Positions 15,914 through 24,656 of a stretch of DNA of 41,923 nt are shown here, piece after piece (position 1 is the stretch's first letter; each line of letters opens with the position of its first letter). A program made the position numbers and the translations under genes. The DNA comes from Pirellulaceae bacterium (GTDB taxonomy: Bacteria > Planctomycetota > Planctomycetia > Pirellulales > Pirellulaceae). The notes below the pieces were generated by a model that had not been told where the DNA came from, searched no databases, and saw only the letters and a program-made list of their open reading frames with translations. The stretch lies in assembly GCA_023382975.1 (NCBI GenBank), contig JAHDXO010000078.1, positions 1 through 41,923 on the forward strand, in the 5' to 3' direction.

Positions 15914-16803
15914 CGTCCGGTGCCGGTGGTACGTCCAGCTTTACGCTTCGGATGGTCGTACAACACGCCCACATTCTGTCTTTCGCACACAAACAGCGCA
16001 GCCCCAATGCCATGAGGCTTCGTCCCGATCGGCGCCACATAAATCTGAGATCCCTCTGGCAGGCTCCGATAAATCTCCTCCAGTACCTCAAACGCTGCTA
16101 GTGGATTGTCAGCAGCGCAGAAACGAGGCTCTCGTCCGAAGTCTGCTTCCCGTAGCACCCGTATGTTATTGGCAAACGAATCAGTCTCCCACCCAACCTG
16201 AAACCCTGGTACACCAAACACAATGTCGCAACGACGAGGATCAATCGGCAAGTCCTCAATCGCACGGTCAATTCGTTCCCCTTCAAAGCCCAGAAGAAAA
16301 ATAACATCTTGCGCCCCGACTTCATCGTCTACCGGAACCTGATCAAGGCTCGCGATTGCGCCAGGAATCGGTCTGTAGCCAACGATAACGTCCGATAACT
16401 CAAAATCCCGCTGATGAATTACTTTTACAGCGCGACTTTGCCGCTTGTATGAATCCGGCTCGACGTACACGATGCCCAAGACGCAATCGCTCTTCACCCG
16501 CATTGCATTGCAGCACAAGAGGATCTCAGGGAACCCTAACGTCGTGGCCTCGAGCAGTACGCTAGAACCCTCTAAAGCGACCAGAACCTGAATGAACTCC
16601 TGAACCTCCATGCGACATCCGTCGAATTCAACGCTGAGGCTCTCCGGAACGTACCTCATCAAATGAGTGGATGGCGCCAGACTTGAAGCCAGCTTAATTG
16701 CCGCAGACCCGCGGTCATCCAGAGCATCGCCTACGACCACCGTGTCGAACGCACGAAGGGCGAGCTCACCAGGAACCAAACCCGCCTGCATCTTAATCCG
16801 CAT
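15883..16803 (-). CDS. Unrecognised 306-residue protein of the defence operon
   Basis: I do not recognise a family. The start region FDTVVVGDALDDRG (19-32) looks like a Rossmann-type beta-loop-alpha. A second alternating hydrophobic block includes CDIVFGVPGFQVGWETDSF. The C-terminal 50 residues carry a Gly/His-rich pattern that looks conserved: YVAPIGTKPHGIGAAL, then YDHPKRKAGRTTGTGRWHFY. There is no signal peptide and no membrane segment. The gene overlaps the ATPase gene upstream by 11 bases and the methyltransferase gene downstream by 31, so it is almost certainly co-translated with them. It may be an effector, a nucleotide-handling enzyme or an adaptor. Confidence 0.7.
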   Translation of the reverse strand: MRIKMQAGLVPGELALRAFDTVVVGDALDDRGSAAIKLASSLAPSTHLMRYVPESLSVEFDGCRMEVQEFIQVLVALEGSSVLLEATTLGFPEILLCCNAMRVKSDCVLGIVYVEPDSYKRQSRAVKVIHQRDFELSDVIVGYRPIPGAIASLDQVPVDDEVGAQDVIFLLGFEGERIDRAIEDLPIDPRRCDIVFGVPGFQVGWETDSFANNIRVLREADFGREPRFCAADNPLAAFEVLEEIYRSLPEGSQIYVAPIGTKPHGIGAALFVCERQNVGVLYDHPKRKAGRTTGTGRWHFYLVDLL

Positions 16804-18799
16804 CTTTGGAAGCCTCGTTCAAGTGCGAAAACAACGGCCGGTCGAGATCTTTAGTCACGACTTCCCACCGCTCTGAGTAACGACGCAAGAGAGATCGCCT
16901 TTCCTCATATGTGCCAGAGATCAAGACTGCCAAGTCGTCGGCCGAAATCTCTAGCTTTCGCTTCTTGCGATACGTGATCTTGAAATATGGGGCATAGATA
17001 GGATTCAAAATCCACTCGCTGTCCGTGCCCTGCAAAGGGTCCTTCAGCTTGGTCTCGCGTTCCTCGAAAAGCACAGACCACTTGACGGCCTCTACTAAGA
17101 ACTTGCGACTGCTGTCGCTCACAGGTGATTTGCCCCCGACAATACTAAAGTGGCTAATCTCGGGCTCGCTCTGCGAGGGCCGTTGATGAGCGATGGCAAA
17201 GAGTGATCCAAGCGTCAAGACAAAGGAGTGCAATTGATTGCCGAGCGGTCCACGCCCACGGACTTCGGAAAGAAACACGGAACTGGCGTAGCGGGCGGCT
17301 TCAGTTTGTTCGTCTGGGCTTATCTGCAAGTCCTCAATTGCGTCTACGCCCAAACGTTTAAGCGACATATGGCATAGTTCAAGAAAGTGTCGGAGGTTTC
17401 CCCTTGCGAGTTGTATAAACGTGTCGAAACCGGCGTAGAACGGGCAGAGTTTTGGGTTCGCGGAATACAAGCGAAGGAGACACCCAATGAAATTGTTATG
17501 AATCCAGCCGGTACTGCCAGTGTAACGATTGTCGCCACCGGATTGCAGCGACTTCATCTCCCGCGCAATTTCCTCGCTTGTAAGCGTCGAGCGATAGAGC
17601 AAGGAGGAAGTGACGATCGCGGCTTGACGATTGTCGAGATTCACCACATCATTTACAGTAAAAGAACAGCTTCTGGCGCGGATCGCTCGGTCCACTTCCG
17701 CCGTGAGCCGTTTCTTGACGATAGAATCCGAGAAGGCGATGTCGGCCAGTTCAGAATACGTGTAGCCGGGAAAGATTCGTCTCGCTGAGCCGAGTACGCG
17801 GTCCGCATATTCCTTCGTCCGTCGCGCCGGCAATGCAGCGGAATCTCGTAACGCGTCAATGGAGACAGGCACAGGCCTTACGCCTTTTGCTGCGAAGCGA
17901 AAGAAGAGTAACTCGGCGGCAAACAGTGGAAATGTGGGATCGGAGAGATATCGGTCGAGATCGTGAATTCGATAATCCGCTACATTTTCTAGAGACTCTG
18001 TTCCGGCAGTCTCTCGCATCTGCAGAGGATCCTTCTTCATTGCAACATTGAAGATCAGAGGCGACTCACTATGTTTCAGGCAGGTGTTAATAATTCGACG
18101 TTGGTTGATCAGTAGGTTCTCAAACTCGTCGACGTACACGAAGAAGGTAGACCGCGCTAGTTGAGGCAGATGTGACTGGATTTCTTCGATAACGGAGATA
18201 AGAAAGTCTCGTCCCGGAAGAAAGGCCGGACACGGTACGGTGGGATTCACAGGGTTGTTGACCCAGAGCTGGAATTCGCGTTCCTTTTGACGAAGACACT
18301 TAGAAATCGCGTGAATGTCCCCGTGGAGTCCGTTCCCGTAGGCAGAGAGGGAGTCGAAGTTTATTGAGTTTACGTCTTCCTGTGAAATACTGCTTAGGCG
18401 ACTGTTTGCCAAAGAGCGTAGACTGCGGAGCAGCTCCGCAGAAACGACGAGTGCGATCCGGTGTTGGAAGCATGTGTCCCAGGTATGGTCTGGTATGCCG
18501 CGGCCCGTCATTGCATTTGCAAAGTGTGTGTCAGCTTTCCAATATAGGCCGATGCGGGCAATTTCGGATTCTGCGATGGCCGGTCTTTTCGTCGAAAAGA
18601 CGCTGTCGTGAGACAAATAGCGGAGCAACATGGTCTTCCCGCATCCGCGCCCACCAAGTATGAGGCTGGGTTTTCGTGTATCTTCGAGGTCGAGGCTGTC
18701 AAAGAAGAACGGGATCACGAAGTGTTCCCAGACATCGAAGCCAAACTCTTCGGCCCGGTTTTTGGTACAGGCGGTTTGTATGGTGCTTGTGGTAGGCAT
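16793..18799 (-). CDS. ORC-CDC6-like AAA ATPase of a predicted conflict system
   Basis: 668 residues, cytoplasmic. Walker A is LILGGRGCGKTMLLRYLS (P-loop GGRGCGKT at 49-56) and Walker B is FFVYVDEFENLL (219-230, D224/E225). A large helical and winged-helix-like C-terminal part ends in NEASKDAD. The opening (RAEEFGFDVWEHFVIPFFFD) and the DEFENL motif fit the ORC-CDC6-like ATPases that Pfam/NCBI annotate beside PRTase-CE proteins; that assignment is from memory. It starts nine bases after the phosphoribosyltransferase stop. It is probably the sensor or motor that couples DNA or phage recognition to the effector. The stretch is visibly more AT-rich than neighbouring operons, which suggests acquisition by transfer. 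Confidence 0.8.
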   Translation of the reverse strand: MPTTSTIQTACTKNRAEEFGFDVWEHFVIPFFFDSLDLEDTRKPSLILGGRGCGKTMLLRYLSHDSVFSTKRPAIAESEIARIGLYWKADTHFANAMTGRGIPDHTWDTCFQHRIALVVSAELLRSLRSLANSRLSSISQEDVNSINFDSLSAYGNGLHGDIHAISKCLRQKEREFQLWVNNPVNPTVPCPAFLPGRDFLISVIEEIQSHLPQLARSTFFVYVDEFENLLINQRRIINTCLKHSESPLIFNVAMKKDPLQMRETAGTESLENVADYRIHDLDRYLSDPTFPLFAAELLFFRFAAKGVRPVPVSIDALRDSAALPARRTKEYADRVLGSARRIFPGYTYSELADIAFSDSIVKKRLTAEVDRAIRARSCSFTVNDVVNLDNRQAAIVTSSLLYRSTLTSEEIAREMKSLQSGGDNRYTGSTGWIHNNFIGCLLRLYSANPKLCPFYAGFDTFIQLARGNLRHFLELCHMSLKRLGVDAIEDLQISPDEQTEAARYASSVFLSEVRGRGPLGNQLHSFVLTLGSLFAIAHQRPSQSEPEISHFSIVGGKSPVSDSSRKFLVEAVKWSVLFEERETKLKDPLQGTDSEWILNPIYAPYFKITYRKKRKLEISADDLAVLISGTYEERRSLLRRYSERWEVVTKDLDRPLFSHLNEASKDAD

Positions 18800-18808
18800 T
18801 GTATCGTG

Positions 18809-19732
18809 CTACCTCTCGAAAAGGGGACTTAGGCCGTTTCGGCGTCGCCAAAGCAGCGGAAGCGTTGCATTTGGAGTTCCATGTTCAAATGCGAGGACCA
18901 AACTCATACCGCCGTACCCGAATGCATCCGCCTTTCTTGCCGCCCAGCCTCGGCTCAGCATTAGGCCAATGTAGTACTCTCTAGCAGCTTTGAGGGAGTT
19001 GGTGTGGTCGTTTGCGAAGCAATTGGATGATGCGGAGAAGAGGCTGCAGGATTCGTCCAGCAGTTCGACGCATGTACAATGGGTCCAGGGAACGTCGCTC
19101 TTGATCCGTTGCATGCCATCGTTTTACGCCATAAGAGGGGCGTATATGGCTTCTGCACCGGCGAGCGAATCGCGGACGTGCATGCGGGCTACGAACTTCC
19201 GAAACTGGTGGCCCGTTCCGAGGAAGTCGTCAATGAACACGAAGGTGCGTATCCCACGTTTGCGGCAGCGTTCTATTTGCCAAGGCCAGATTGTCCAGCG
19301 ATCGTCAAATCGCATTGTGCGTCTGAAGAGGCGAGCGACCAGCGGCCCGCTCTTTGTTGGGGGATCAATGTCTCGAATGACGGGTACCAGGCGTAGGCCG
19401 GGATCATCGGATTGGTTTAGGAGTTCGATCCAGTCGTCGATGTTCCGGGCCTGGAGATTCCTAGTTCGGCAGAGATCTGGTAGGGTACGTTGAAAGAGCT
19501 GTCGCACAAGGGCGCTTGTTTGCTGGCGAGATCTGTAGAGCAGTCGGTCGAGGATGCAGGCTGCAAAGTACGTTTCGAGTGGGTTTTTGAAGTTCGCTAG
19601 CCAAGCGCGTAGGCGGAGCGTGTCCAACCCTGCCCAGATCCTCGTGGATGCGAGATCCTCGCATCGACTAATGATAAGAGCGGTGTACTGTTCGGCGTCC
19701 AGCGGCAGGGAAAATGCTGTGTCTGTGGACAT
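18809..19732 (-). pseudogene. PRTase-CE-like phosphoribosyltransferase interrupted by an in-frame TAA
   Basis: Two reading frames, 19,124-19,732 and 18,809-19,114, lie in the same frame, separated only by TAA and three sense codons, so they are one gene of 307 positions with codon 203 a stop. The first part carries the PRPP-loop motif TFVFIDDFLGTGHQ (163-176), then AIYAPLMA just before the stop. The second part continues as expected with CVELLDES, FGYGGMSLVLAFEHGTPNAT and LPLLWRRR. This matches the PRTase-CE group of phosphoribosyltransferase-like proteins found with ORC-CDC6-like ATPases in predicted conflict systems. An ATG at 19,114 might restart translation of the second half. A sequencing error, a true nonsense mutation or a split protein are all possible. 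First gene of the operon. Confidence 0.72.
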
Positions 19733-19812
19733 GGCAAGGCTCGTTACTGGAAACCTATTGAGCTGGGGTATGCGGTGGCTGTTGATTTTGGGAAGTTGCG
19801 TGTTCCAGTTCG

Positions 19813-20010
19813 CTATTTGAGCCTGTAGGCGTCTACCTTAGTTTCCAGGCATTTTCGCAGGGATAGGTCGTTTGCGCCAAGCTCGAACCAGCCGGCGGGT
19901 TTCTGGTAGAAATCGAGGCCGCGGCCGATCTTGATGATCCAGCCGTTGTCGAGGCGGATTTCCCGGTCGTGCAACGTGCGGTTCAGTTTCACGTCGAGGA
20001 CGATACCAGA
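19813..20010 (-). pseudogene. MITD1-like MIT_C (PLD-like) domain, C-terminal fragment
   Basis: The last 65 codons of this frame closely resemble the C-terminal domain of animal MITD1 (MIT_C, a phospholipase D-like fold). They read GIVLDVKLNRT, then [30 protein letters not shown], and LRKCLETKVDAY before the TAG. From memory, human MITD1 has [20 protein letters not shown] at the equivalent place. The frame stays open upstream to about 20,322, but nothing there resembles the rest of the domain in any minus frame, so the gene seems cut off near 20,010. It lies 80 bases upstream of the phosphoribosyltransferase gene and may have been the first gene of the defence operon. Confidence 0.6.
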
Positions 20011-20491
20011 TCTCGGCGTCTTCTTTGGTTGTGGTGGCGTTCTGTCTTCCGTCCGTATGGCGGGCAGGCACCGGCCACCGAACAGGTCTCTCCCGAAATC
20101 TTGACCTACGTCCTGTCGGCACGCCCCCGCGTGGACCTCCAGAATGCGTCTGTTTGGCCGATTATCGCGGTTATGGAGGGCAGAACCGCCACGCCAACTA
20201 CTGGCCGGTGTCGGCTGCCGGCCAACAGAATTCTCGGATCCCTGCTCGAGCCTGTGCGTAGCCGGAAGATCTGCCTTCAGAACGACTTGTGATATTAGAC
20301 AGTTGCCAGATGGTACTGTCAATGATGCTACCGAGCCTCGACAGCGCCGTACGACTGGACAGTGTCATACGACATCAGAAAGGCGAGGAGCCGAGGGCCG
20401 GCAGCACCTGGGGCAGTTCGCCAAGGGACGTGCCAGCGGCACCGCAGCGCCGAATGTGATTCAGCAGAAGGCTCTTGTTCTCTTCCGTCCG
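20011..20491. other. Island boundary, no recognised gene
   Basis: Several short frames are open on both strands, none with a recognisable domain. The composition shifts back to the GC-rich type of the carbohydrate locus. This is probably the junction where the defence island joins the chromosome. Confidence 0.4.
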
Positions 20492-22939
20492 CTATTTCAG
20501 CTGGATGGTTAGCGCCACCGGCTGACCGCTGGGAAGTGCAAGGATTCGCTGATCGGCGCGATCTGTCGTACTCGCCTTGGTGTCGCCGCTGACGGAAACA
20601 TCAGCGATTGCGGAGGGCAATTCGATCCACACCGTCTGCGGCCTGGCGGAACTCAGCGTGACCGTGATCTGTTTCCCCTCCCACGCGAGGCTTTGGATTT
20701 CGATGGCACCGCGGCACAGCACGCCTTCGATCCGGCCGGAAGGCCAGGCCGCGGGCAGAGCCGGCAACAGTTGAATCTTGCCGACGTCGGAAGCCACCAG
20801 CATCTTGATGATCACGGCCGGCATGCCGCCGCTGATGTCCATGTTGAACAGCGAGCGGTGATTGTGCATCGAGGCCAGATTGTTCAGCCAGAACCGGTTG
20901 ACCAGATGCCGCAGGCAGTGGTAGGCCAGTTCGCCCTCGCCAAGACTGGTGGCCGCCTGTCCCAACTGGACAAGCCCAAACGACATGAAACCGCGCTGGT
21001 TGTTCTTCCAGTGCTTGTCCAGCTTGTACTCGATGCTCTTCCGGAACGCCGCTCGTAATTCGGGGCTCTGCGCAATCTCGTCCGGTATGCCGTCGAACAA
21101 CGGGTAGAGTTGCGAGCAGTGGCGATGGTCATCGTTGTTTTCCAGTCGCGGTGTGAGCCACTCCTTGATGATGCCGTTGTCGTCGATCATGTACTCGGGC
21201 ATCTTGTCCAACATCGCCTGCCAGACCGGGATTTTGTCCTCGTTTCGCTTCAGTTCGCGGGAGGCGGCAATCAGGTTGGTGAGCAGTTCTTTGGCAACCG
21301 CTACGTCCATCGTGGCGTTGTAGGAGGCTTGCGAGTTCGAGTTGCCGGGCGTGTTCTCCGGCGACTGGGTCGGCGAAAAAATGTACCGTCCGTCCGGACC
21401 TTCGTACAGATAGTCCTCGAAGAAGACGGCTGCCTTCTCCATGAACGGCAGCGCGTGTTCCGCCAGGAATTTTCGGTCGCCCGTGTGAAGGTAATAGTCG
21501 TAGAAGAAGTGGGCTGCCCAGCCGGCGCCTCCGACCCACATGCCGCCAGCGAAGTTGGGGTTGAAAGCGTTGTTGAAACCGTGGGTCGTCGAACGCGAGG
21601 GCAAGACGACGCCGCGAGCTCCGAACAGGTGCTTGGCGTTGATCTCCATCCACGGGGTGATCGACTCGATGTACGACGTGTAGGCCAGCATCAACTCGGG
21701 CATGTTGCCCATCAGGTTCGAAGCGATGGCCGAAGGCACATTGCCGTTGTGGGTGAAGTCGCTCGCCCAGCCGGGAACGTAGGTTCCGCCCCACACTCCC
21801 TGCAAGGTCGGCGGCAACTCGCCGGTGCAAGAGATGATATTGTAGCGGGCGGCATCGAATTCCTTTTCGATCAGCGCCCGGTTGGGATTTTCGTAGGTCG
21901 ACAGCTCCAACAGTTCTTCCGTCGTCCGCTGGTGGTCGGCGCCGCCGCCCAGGTCCAGTCGCATCCGGTTGAACAACTCGCCGTGGAGTTTGGCGTGATC
22001 GTCGAGGAGTCGGCCGTAGTCGGCGGGAAGCTGCTCGACCGTGCTTTTCACTTCCGCCAGCAGCGACTTGTCCGGGTCGTACAGCATGCGGATGTCCACG
22101 AACAGTAGGACGCGGTCCGCACCGGATACGACCAGCGAACCGTCGTCCTGTGGTTCGGCAGTCCCCCCGCTTGCCATCACCCGCGCGTAACCCTCGAGCG
22201 CGTGAATACTGCCCGGGTAGGCTTTGGTGAAACGGTTGAGGTAGGTCAAGCAAGAGTCGCCGGCCGTGCTCTTGATGTCGGAAACGTGTTCCTTGAAGAC
22301 CTGGTCGGACCGTTTGTTGACGTCGGAATCGGAGTTGAACTCGTCGCTCAATTCCCGCGGCTCGAGCGCCAGCCGACATTCGAGTGCCGACTTCGGTGCC
22401 GTCAGCAGCAGCACCGCGACGCCCGCCGCGCGGGACACGAACATGCGGCGTTCGAAGACGCCGCGGTTGTCGGCCCAGTGAACCACGGCCTCTCCAGTCT
22501 GGAAATTCACCGAGCGGGCGAAGTCGCGGACCTCGCCCGCTGCCTGAGTCTGGATCGTCAGGTCGAAGGCCGGCACGAAATAGTCCGGGTACATGAAGCC
22601 GTCCTGCCCCGAGAGATCGAACTGAAGCTGGCAGGCTTGCTTGTAGAGTCCCCGGTCGATGAGCCGCCGGATCTCGAATAATCGCGCCGACTGGTCGGGA
22701 GGCATCACCGGAGGCCCCATCGGCAGAAACAGTCGCTCGTGGGTGAAGATGATCCGTTCCTTCAACGGGCGGCTCAGGGCATTGGCGCCGATGGTGCCAT
22801 TGCCGCAGATCAGCCCCTCTTCCCATGTCTTCGCCGGTTGAGAACTCACGAAGCCGCGTTCCGGAGCCGGCAAGGCTTCCGCACCAGCCGAGAACGTCGC
22901 GTTCAGACACAAGAAGGAAGCCAGGATGATGCGTTTCAT
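20492..22939 (-). CDS. GH95-family glycoside hydrolase (alpha-L-fucosidase/alpha-L-galactosidase type)
   Basis: 815 residues from the ATG that opens the signal peptide (MKRIILASFLCLNATFSAGA), with GGAGAA just upstream. The N-terminal beta domain covers about 30-260, with WEEGLICGNGTIGANALS and ERLFLPMGPPVMP. The (alpha/alpha)6 catalytic part spans about 330-730. It has DFTHNGNVPSAIA, whose Asn-x-Asn pair corresponds to the catalytic-base Asn residues of GH95, SPTQSPENTPGN carrying the probable acid Glu, and DDHRHCSQLYPLFDG. A C-terminal beta domain ends in LTIQLK. GH95 enzymes invert alpha-1,2-L-fucosyl or alpha-L-galactosyl bonds; the divergent motifs leave the substrate open. Secreted. Last gene of the minus-strand carbohydrate locus, 215 bases after the esterase. 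Confidence 0.83.
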   Translation of the reverse strand: MKRIILASFLCLNATFSAGAEALPAPERGFVSSQPAKTWEEGLICGNGTIGANALSRPLKERIIFTHERLFLPMGPPVMPPDQSARLFEIRRLIDRGLYKQACQLQFDLSGQDGFMYPDYFVPAFDLTIQTQAAGEVRDFARSVNFQTGEAVVHWADNRGVFERRMFVSRAAGVAVLLLTAPKSALECRLALEPRELSDEFNSDSDVNKRSDQVFKEHVSDIKSTAGDSCLTYLNRFTKAYPGSIHALEGYARVMASGGTAEPQDDGSLVVSGADRVLLFVDIRMLYDPDKSLLAEVKSTVEQLPADYGRLLDDHAKLHGELFNRMRLDLGGGADHQRTTEELLELSTYENPNRALIEKEFDAARYNIISCTGELPPTLQGVWGGTYVPGWASDFTHNGNVPSAIASNLMGNMPELMLAYTSYIESITPWMEINAKHLFGARGVVLPSRSTTHGFNNAFNPNFAGGMWVGGAGWAAHFFYDYYLHTGDRKFLAEHALPFMEKAAVFFEDYLYEGPDGRYIFSPTQSPENTPGNSNSQASYNATMDVAVAKELLTNLIAASRELKRNEDKIPVWQAMLDKMPEYMIDDNGIIKEWLTPRLENNDDHRHCSQLYPLFDGIPDEIAQSPELRAAFRKSIEYKLDKHWKNNQRGFMSFGLVQLGQAATSLGEGELAYHCLRHLVNRFWLNNLASMHNHRSLFNMDISGGMPAVIIKMLVASDVGKIQLLPALPAAWPSGRIEGVLCRGAIEIQSLAWEGKQITVTLSSARPQTVWIELPSAIADVSVSGDTKASTTDRADQRILALPSGQPVALTIQLK

Positions 22940-23010
22940 GATTGGCGTTCTCCGTTCATTCGAGGGTGGTTTGTGCGTGGGCCAGGATCTGGAAGCTTGT
23001 CCTGTCATGT

Positions 23011-23137
23011 TAGCGACCGCGCAGAAATAACTTGAACAGATTGTAGCAGGCACACTCCGTGTGCCGTCCGCAGTTTACGGCACACAGAGTGTGCCTACTA
23101 CTTTGGAATTGAACAACTTATTTCTGCGCAGTCGCTT
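23011..23137. repeat. Long imperfect palindrome, MITE-like
   Basis: The left arm (from GCGACCGCGCAGAAATAACT, through TTGAACA and GTAGCAGGCACACTC) mirrors the right arm, which ends in GAACAACTTATTTCTGCGCA followed by GTCGC. The two arms are about 60 bases each, and inner blocks GGCACAC and GTGTGCC pair as well. The element fills most of the gap between the esterase and GH95 genes. No gene lies in it. Confidence 0.75.
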
Positions 23138-23154
23138 AGGCGGCTTTCGAGACG

Positions 23155-24624
23155 CTACCTCTCCGACGGTGCCAGCAATTTGACCATTCCCCGGCCCAAC
23201 GCATCTCCGACCAGCATGTACGTCTCGGCATTGCGGTTGTAGTGATAGCCTTGGTCCCGCGGCGACTGCTCGACCGATCGCCAGAAATCGCGGGTTTCGA
23301 CGGTGAGTACGTTGCCCTTGAACTCCGGGTATTTGCCGTTCTCACCGCTGACGGCCAACTGGGCATTGGCCACGGTCAAATGATCCCCTTGCAGTTCCCA
23401 GCCGCCGAAGCCGATGGTGCCGAGTACGAACGGGGCCTCCGGCGCGTCGAACTCTTTCCGCAGCGTCTTGATCAAACGGACCAAGTTCTGCTCGTAGCGG
23501 CTGGCGTGGGCGGGGTTCCCGTCCTTGTGTCCCTGCCACCAAACAAAGCCGGCGATCTGGTAGCCCTGGTCCTTGTACTGTGGGAACAGTTCGTCAAAGT
23601 CTTCCAACACCTCGTGCGTCGCCTTCACGAAATCATCGTACTGTTTGCCAGCATACCAGTTGATCGGCTCGGGCTTTGTGCCCTCCGGCCAGGACGCCGG
23701 CGAATCCTTGTAGCCGGCGTAGACTCTGCCGTCGTAGGTGAACCGTTCGCTGCCGGGCGGCAGGATATCCCAACCCAGACTTCGGTTTCCAATCGACGCT
23801 TTGATGAGCAACACGGGTTCGTCGTAGTAGTAGCCCATGACGTGCCCAAAGCCCAATTCCGGACCGATGGTATTGCCCTGGATGCCGACCGTCAGTGGAC
23901 CTTGTCCGACGGCCGAGATCACTCCCTTGTAGATGACGTCGTTGCGTACCGTCCAATTTCCTTGGTCATCGATCAAGTGCGGGAACTTGCCGTCCGCCTT
24001 CACCACGGTCTCGAGCGTTCCGGGAACATCGATTCGCTGGACCCATCCCAGCCCGTCAGCCGCGTCGGTCAGGTAGATAATCTGGAAGGGCACCTTCTCG
24101 CCCGCGGTCAGTTTGATGTCGGCGTACACCGGATCCGCGCCGACTTCTCTTCGATGCACCTCCTTGCCATCGACCTCCATCACGTTGTGCGTGGACGCCT
24201 GATAGCCGGGCTTGAAGCGATACACGCCGGTCGCAGCCATTTGGATGTGGCCCCGCACCACCAGAGTTCCACCGCCGGGATAGGGAGTGGGCTTGACGCC
24301 TCCGAAGGCCGGCAACTCCATCGTCTTGATCGGAATCAGACTGTCATCGTCGGCGTCCGGGGAGTACTTGCCCGCGTAGACAGAGACGACAGGAGCCAGG
24401 AATTCACTGCCCCACCGCGAACTGCCGCCGCTGATATCGCCCATGCCCACCATGTTGGATTGTCCCATCAAGACGAACACCTTCACCGGCTTCGTCCGAT
24501 CCGCCGGCTTGTCGTCCGGATCCGGTAGTTGATCGGGAACGTCGGCGGTTGCGGACAACGCAAGCAGGACCGTCAGCGCGGCGGCGCGCAGCGAAACGAG
24601 CAGGATGGCGTAGTGTTGCCTCAT
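23155..24624 (-). CDS. Secreted sialate O-acetylesterase (SASA/DUF303 family)
   Basis: 489 residues from ATG 24,624, which has GGAGAA eight bases upstream; a TTG 15 bases earlier is less likely. A signal peptide spans about 1-28. The SGNH-type esterase opens with VKVFVLMGQSNMVGMG, Ser56 being the nucleophile. GFVWWQGHKDG and the C-terminal DQGYHYNRNAETY, probably holding the catalytic His, complete the set. Between them, residues about 118-210 form a beta-rich insertion (RGHIQMAATGVYRFKPGY, then FQIIYLTDAADG) resembling a PA14-like domain. Probably removes acetyl groups from a glycan before GH95 acts. It starts 32 bases after the LamG gene ends. Confidence 0.83.
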   Translation of the reverse strand: MRQHYAILLVSLRAAALTVLLALSATADVPDQLPDPDDKPADRTKPVKVFVLMGQSNMVGMGDISGGSSRWGSEFLAPVVSVYAGKYSPDADDDSLIPIKTMELPAFGGVKPTPYPGGGTLVVRGHIQMAATGVYRFKPGYQASTHNVMEVDGKEVHRREVGADPVYADIKLTAGEKVPFQIIYLTDAADGLGWVQRIDVPGTLETVVKADGKFPHLIDDQGNWTVRNDVIYKGVISAVGQGPLTVGIQGNTIGPELGFGHVMGYYYDEPVLLIKASIGNRSLGWDILPPGSERFTYDGRVYAGYKDSPASWPEGTKPEPINWYAGKQYDDFVKATHEVLEDFDELFPQYKDQGYQIAGFVWWQGHKDGNPAHASRYEQNLVRLIKTLRKEFDAPEAPFVLGTIGFGGWELQGDHLTVANAQLAVSGENGKYPEFKGNVLTVETRDFWRSVEQSPRDQGYHYNRNAETYMLVGDALGRGMVKLLAPSER

Positions 24625-24656
24625 GATTCGATTCTCCAATTCGGTACGGCACTTGG

